From Chloroflexota bacterium (GTDB lineage Bacteria > Chloroflexota > Limnocylindria > Limnocylindrales > CSP1-4): a DNA stretch of 5,097 nucleotides. This document shows, in pieces, positions 4,936-5,097 of the stretch; position 1 is the first letter of the stretch, and the number at the start of each line of letters is the position of its first letter. Where the stretch lies: the NCBI GenBank assembly GCA_021815005.1, contig JAKAHL010000171.1, positions 1-5,097 of the forward strand. Direction: 5' to 3'. The notes below the pieces were generated by a model. That model was not told the origin of the DNA and did no database searches. It saw nothing but the letters and a program-made list of their open reading frames with translations. The translations under genes were made by a program, and so were the position numbers.

Positions 4936-5097
4936 TCAGGCCGTCTGCGCCACCCCGGTGCGCAGCACGCGGAGCGCCTGGGTCCAGCGCGCCAACTCGT
5001 CGAGCGCAAGGCCCAGGCCCTCGAGGTTCGGCCCGGACGGCGTGAACACGCCCCCCGACAGCTGGGCGAACACGTTCGGGATCACCACGCCCTCGGG
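4936..5097 (-). CDS. C-terminal 53 residues of an unidentified protein (partial)
   Basis: An open frame enters from the right edge and ends at TGA (complement of 4936-4938). It is supported by nearly exclusive G or C at third codon positions and a protein-like composition. It begins PEGVVIPNVFAQLSGGVFTP (1-20) and ends in an amphipathic helix with LDELARWTQALRVLR (32-46). No start is in the window, so the length is unknown. I do not recognise the family with confidence. The pattern 'VF..G followed by a helix with a Trp' is reminiscent of the C-terminal tail of some NADPH-dependent FMN reductase-like flavoproteins, but this is a guess. It is convergent with the YhhN gene, with a 135-base spacer. 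Confidence 0.65.
   Translation of the reverse strand, partial: PEGVVIPNVFAQLSGGVFTPSGPNLEGLGLALDELARWTQALRVLRTGVAQTA

Overview
The window is a 5.1 kb piece of a very GC-rich bacterial chromosome (third codon positions almost all G or C). It carries four complete genes and the 3' end of a fifth. The genes look like ordinary chromosomal ones; I see no mobile element, CRISPR array, tRNA or rRNA. Two features point to a monoderm-like high-GC lineage, tentatively Chloroflexota rather than Actinomycetota. The ArgRS active-site loop is unlike the actinobacterial form as I know it, and there is a lipoprotein of the 'HEFxHALQDQ' putative metalloprotease type. This placement is inference from motif style only.

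Layout: argS (31-1734, +) encodes arginyl-tRNA synthetase. One base past its stop lies a strong bulged hairpin with a UUCG loop (1736-1768). It sits between argS and the convergent gene at 1777-3165 (-), a secreted lipoprotein with an HEFDH zinc-protease motif. A 256-base divergent intergenic region (3166-3421) follows. It holds a textbook intrinsic terminator pointing rightwards (3316-3361), competing smaller hairpins before it, a 17-base inverted repeat (3376-3392) and an extended -10-like box placed so that transcription would start on the next ATG. That ATG opens a 224-aa UlaG-like metallo-beta-lactamase-fold protein (3422-4096, +) that has lost several metal ligands. Next, 47 bases downstream on the same strand, is a YhhN/TMEM86-type membrane protein (4144-4800, +), a predicted lysoplasmalogenase. 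After a very GC-rich, repeat-containing spacer (4801-4935) comes the C-terminal end of an unidentified minus-strand gene (4936-5097).

How they work together: there is no obvious common pathway. argS is housekeeping. The lipoprotein and the MBL-fold protein are divergently transcribed from one shared control region, so they may share regulation. The MBL-fold gene and the YhhN gene may be co-transcribed. The items most worth following are the degenerate metal site of the MBL-fold protein and the terminator or possible attenuator in front of it. I found no clear evidence for an entirely new system.
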